Origin: Hyphomicrobiales bacterium | GTDB lineage: Bacteria > Pseudomonadota > Alphaproteobacteria > Rhizobiales > Xanthobacteraceae | DNA: 64,000 bases | Direction: 5' to 3' | Assembly (NCBI GenBank): GCA_016713235.1 | Contig: JADJPN010000001.1 | Location: 558,001-622,000, forward strand | In this document: piece after piece, positions 62,075 to 64,000 of the stretch | Layout of the letters: each line of letters starts with the position of its first letter | Position numbering within the stretch: position 1 is the stretch's first letter | Program-made: the position numbers and the translations under genes | Notes under the pieces: model-generated | The model's database searches: none | What the model was told of the DNA's origin: nothing | Seen by the model: the letters and a program-made list of their open reading frames with translations, nothing else

Positions 62075-63073
62075 ATGCCGAAGAAAAAGCCGCTTGTCGT
62101 CGTGACACGGCGCCTTCCCGACATGGTCGAGACGCGGATGCGCGAGCTATTTGACGCGCGCCTAAATGTCGAAGACCGCGCCATGACCCAGGCCGAGCTT
62201 GCCGAAGCCGTGAAGATGGCCGACGTGCTCGTCCCCACCATCACCGACCGCATCGACAACGGCGTGCTCGCGCAGGCCGGCCCCGATCTCAAGCTGATCG
62301 CGAATTTCGGCAACGGCGTCGATCATATCGACGTGGCGAGCGCGCTTGCGCGCGGCATCACGGTGACCAACACGCCGGGCGTTCTCACCGAAGACGTTGC
62401 CGATCTCACGATGGCGTTGATCCTTGCGGTGCCGCGGCGCATCGCGGAAGGATCGCAACTGCTGACCAACGACGCCGAATGGGGCGGCTGGTCGCCGACC
62501 TGGATGCTCGGCAAGCGGATGTCCGGAAAGCGCCTCGGCATCATCGGCATGGGCCGCATCGGCTCGGCGGTCGCAAAACGCGCGAAAGCCTTCGGCCTGC
62601 AAATTCATTATCACAACCGCCGCAAGGTCGCGGCCGATCTCGAAGAAGAACTGGAAGCGACCTATTGGGAGAGCCTCGACCAGATGCTCGCCCGCATGAA
62701 CATCGTGTCGATCAACTGTCCGCATACGCCCGCGACCTATCACCTGCTTTCAGCGCGGCGGCTGAAGCTCTTGAAGCCGGACGCCTACATCGTGAACACC
62801 GCACGCGGCGAAGTCGTCGACGAAAGCGCGCTCGCACGCATGATCGAAGCGGGCGAGCTTGCGGGCGCGGGACTCGACGTGTTCGAGCAGGAGCCGGCGG
62901 TGAATCCGAAGCTCTTGAAGCTCGCGCGCAACCATAAGGTCGTGCTCTTGCCGCACATGGCGTCCTCCACGATCGAAGGCCGCGTCGATATGGGCGAGAA
63001 GGTCATCGTCAACATCAAGACCTTCATGGACGGTCATCGTCCGCCCGACCGCGTGCTGCCGTCGATGCTCTAA
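62075..63073 (+). CDS. D-isomer-specific 2-hydroxyacid dehydrogenase (glyoxylate/hydroxypyruvate reductase-like)
   Basis: A 332-residue NAD(P)-dependent dehydrogenase. The nucleotide site is GIIGMGRIGSAVAKRAKAFG. The catalytic residues are Arg in NTARGEVVDE, Glu in GLDVFEQEPAVN and His in LLPHMASST. NFGNGVDHIDVASALARGI and NTPGVLTEDVADLTMALIL place it in the glyoxylate/hydroxypyruvate reductase (GhrB-like) group. The ATG at 62075 follows GGGAAAAGCGAG. Substrate preference cannot be read here. A VOC protein follows after 24 bp. Confidence 0.9.
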   Translation: MPKKKPLVVVTRRLPDMVETRMRELFDARLNVEDRAMTQAELAEAVKMADVLVPTITDRIDNGVLAQAGPDLKLIANFGNGVDHIDVASALARGITVTNTPGVLTEDVADLTMALILAVPRRIAEGSQLLTNDAEWGGWSPTWMLGKRMSGKRLGIIGMGRIGSAVAKRAKAFGLQIHYHNRRKVAADLEEELEATYWESLDQMLARMNIVSINCPHTPATYHLLSARRLKLLKPDAYIVNTARGEVVDESALARMIEAGELAGAGLDVFEQEPAVNPKLLKLARNHKVVLLPHMASSTIEGRVDMGEKVIVNIKTFMDGHRPPDRVLPSML

Positions 63074-63097
63074 GCGACCGCAAGCGAACGCACGAAA

Positions 63098-63484
63098 GTG
63101 ATCGATCACGTCTCCCTTATTGTCGGCGATCTGGCGCGCGCCGAAAAATTCTACGACGCGATCATGCAGGCGCTCGGCTACCCCAAGGTCGTGCGCGATG
63201 AAAGCCGCATCGGCTATGGCGAGCGATCTTCGCCCGAACATCCGGAGCGCTGCTACATCTCCATCCGCGGCGGCCTGCCGAAGCGCTCTGAATCGCGCCG
63301 GCATTGGGCGTTTCGCGCGCCTTCGCGCGAAGCCGTGATTGCATTTCATCGGAACGGGTTAGCTGCAGGCGGCATGGATGACGGCGCGCCGGGACCGCGC
63401 GACTATCACGAACATTACTTCGCGGCGTTTCTGATCGATCCGGACGGCAACCGGCTCGAAGCGGTCTGTCGCAAAGCAGAATAA
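63098..63484 (+). CDS. VOC (glyoxalase-fold) family protein
   Basis: A 128-residue single-module VOC protein beginning with a GTG (VIDHVSLIVGDLARAEKFYD). The metal ligands are likely His in IDHVSL, His in DYHEHYFAAF and Glu in NRLEAVC. The family includes glyoxalase I, dioxygenases and resistance proteins, and the substrate is unknown. Proximity to a 2-hydroxyacid dehydrogenase is compatible with aldehyde or hydroxyacid metabolism, but that is only suggestive. Confidence 0.87.
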   Translation: MIDHVSLIVGDLARAEKFYDAIMQALGYPKVVRDESRIGYGERSSPEHPERCYISIRGGLPKRSESRRHWAFRAPSREAVIAFHRNGLAAGGMDDGAPGPRDYHEHYFAAFLIDPDGNRLEAVCRKAE

Positions 63485-63485
63485 T

Positions 63486-64000
63486 TCAGCGCGCGGAAAG
63501 CTGGGTCTTCGGCGCTGGCGCAGTCCCCGAAAGCGGATTTTCCGGGTTCCATTCATAGCGCAGCGTTTCGAAACGCATGTTGCGCAGATCCATCATCAGA
63601 AGCTTGCCGACGAGGCTTTCACCAAAGCCGACGATCGCGCGCAAGACTTCAACCGCCGCAAGCGTGCCGGCGACACCTGCGATCGCGCCGAGAATTCCAG
63701 CCTCCTCGCAGGCGGGCACCGTGCCTGCCGGCGGGGCCTCGGGAAAGAGACAGCGATAGGTCGGGTTTGGCTTGCCGTCTTTGCCGCTCTCATGCGCGCG
63801 GATCGTGGTCAGCGTCGCGTCAAAGGTGCCGAGCGCCGCCGTCACGAGCACTTTCTGCTGGCGGTAGCAGGTGTCGGAGACGAGATAGCGCGTCGCGAAG
63901 TTATCGGAGCCGTCGAGCACGATGTCGTAGTTCTTGACGATGCGGGACGCATTGCCGGCGTCCAGCCGCAACTCGTGCACTTCGGTATTCACATGCGGGT
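63486..64000 (-). CDS. moeB: ThiF/MoeB-type adenylyltransferase (5' part outside window)
   Basis: The C-terminal 171 residues of an E1-like enzyme that adenylates the C-terminus of a ubiquitin-like sulfur carrier (MoaD or ThiS). Visible are IVLDGSDNFATRYLVSDTCY, YRCLFPEAPPAGTVPACEEA and GILGAIAGVAGTLAAVEVLR. The Cys positions match the MoeB-type zinc/thiol sites. The N-terminal ATP-binding loop is past the right edge, so MoeB versus ThiF or HesA is not decided. It converges with the VOC gene, 1 bp apart. Confidence 0.87.
   Translation of the reverse strand, partial: PHVNTEVHELRLDAGNASRIVKNYDIVLDGSDNFATRYLVSDTCYRQQKVLVTAALGTFDATLTTIRAHESGKDGKPNPTYRCLFPEAPPAGTVPACEEAGILGAIAGVAGTLAAVEVLRAIVGFGESLVGKLLMMDLRNMRFETLRYEWNPENPLSGTAPAPKTQLSAR

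Overview
This is a GC-rich chromosomal segment from an alphaproteobacterium, most likely of the order Hyphomicrobiales (Rhizobiales), close to Xanthobacteraceae/Nitrobacteraceae. The signs are gene content and order. There is a RegB/RegA-type (ActS/ActR) redox pair, the haem-responsive Fur-family regulator Irr beside fabA-fabB, an NADP malic enzyme with a fused phosphotransacetylase domain near mutS and glnD, and the block miaB-phoH-ybeY-corC-lnt-XRE-metK-trmB-rimP-nusA-ylxR-infB-rbfA-truB-rpsO-pnp. This ordering is family knowledge; no database was searched. The window is mostly housekeeping. I saw no CRISPR array, prophage, insertion sequence or defence island.

Layout. 1-6.9 kb: a tandem-HxlR regulator cut by the left edge, tRNA-Ser(GGA) with a duplicated half, msrA, a YqhA-type membrane protein, a sugar-nucleotide epimerase, tRNA-Arg(CCG), an alpha/beta hydrolase, a secreted von Willebrand A protein and mmcB. 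6.9-12.9 kb: actR/actS, an ABC exporter pair, PHB depolymerase phaZ and a YgjP-type metallopeptidase. 12.9-18 kb: penicillin-binding protein 1A and glnD. 18-22 kb: an organosulfur-type ABC importer, an OsmC protein and a membrane protein. 22-29 kb: mutS, a TetR/MFS efflux divergon and maeB. 29-35.6 kb: PfkB kinase, an SRPBCC protein, trpS, a universal stress protein, a Nfu protein, tsaB, rimI, a Fur/Mur regulator and plsC. 35.7-53.7 kb: the long RNA-modification, envelope and translation block ending in pnp. 53.7-57.4 kb: the oxyR/katA divergon, a His-rich secreted peptide and a Crp-family regulator. 57.4-61.9 kb: fabA-fabB-fabI with a secreted hypothetical protein, and irr with a secreted SH3 protein. 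62-64 kb: a 2-hydroxyacid dehydrogenase, a VOC protein and a MoeB/ThiF enzyme cut by the right edge.

A dominant feature is the number of single-base frame breaks in genes that should be intact: about 27 in 11 genes (hydrolase, glnD, the sulfonate-type binding protein, mutS, maeB, rimI, miaB, lnt, infB, truB, pnp), plus one in-frame stop in the universal stress protein. In each case the family-typical protein resumes directly in another frame. This fits uncorrected sequencing indels better than gene decay, and it creates false fusions such as rimI-fur. These loci are therefore given as single CDS features spanning the breaks.

Functionally the window links redox and iron sensing (ActSR, OxyR, Irr, Fur/Mur), carbon-storage use (phaZ, maeB), nitrogen signalling (glnD), unsaturated fatty acid synthesis (fabA/B/I) and the core translation and RNA-turnover machinery. 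The observations most worth following are regulatory: a perfect CRP-type box beside a Crp-family gene, palindromes before phaZ, irr, katA and metK, and a strong terminator hairpin lying inside the start of trmB.
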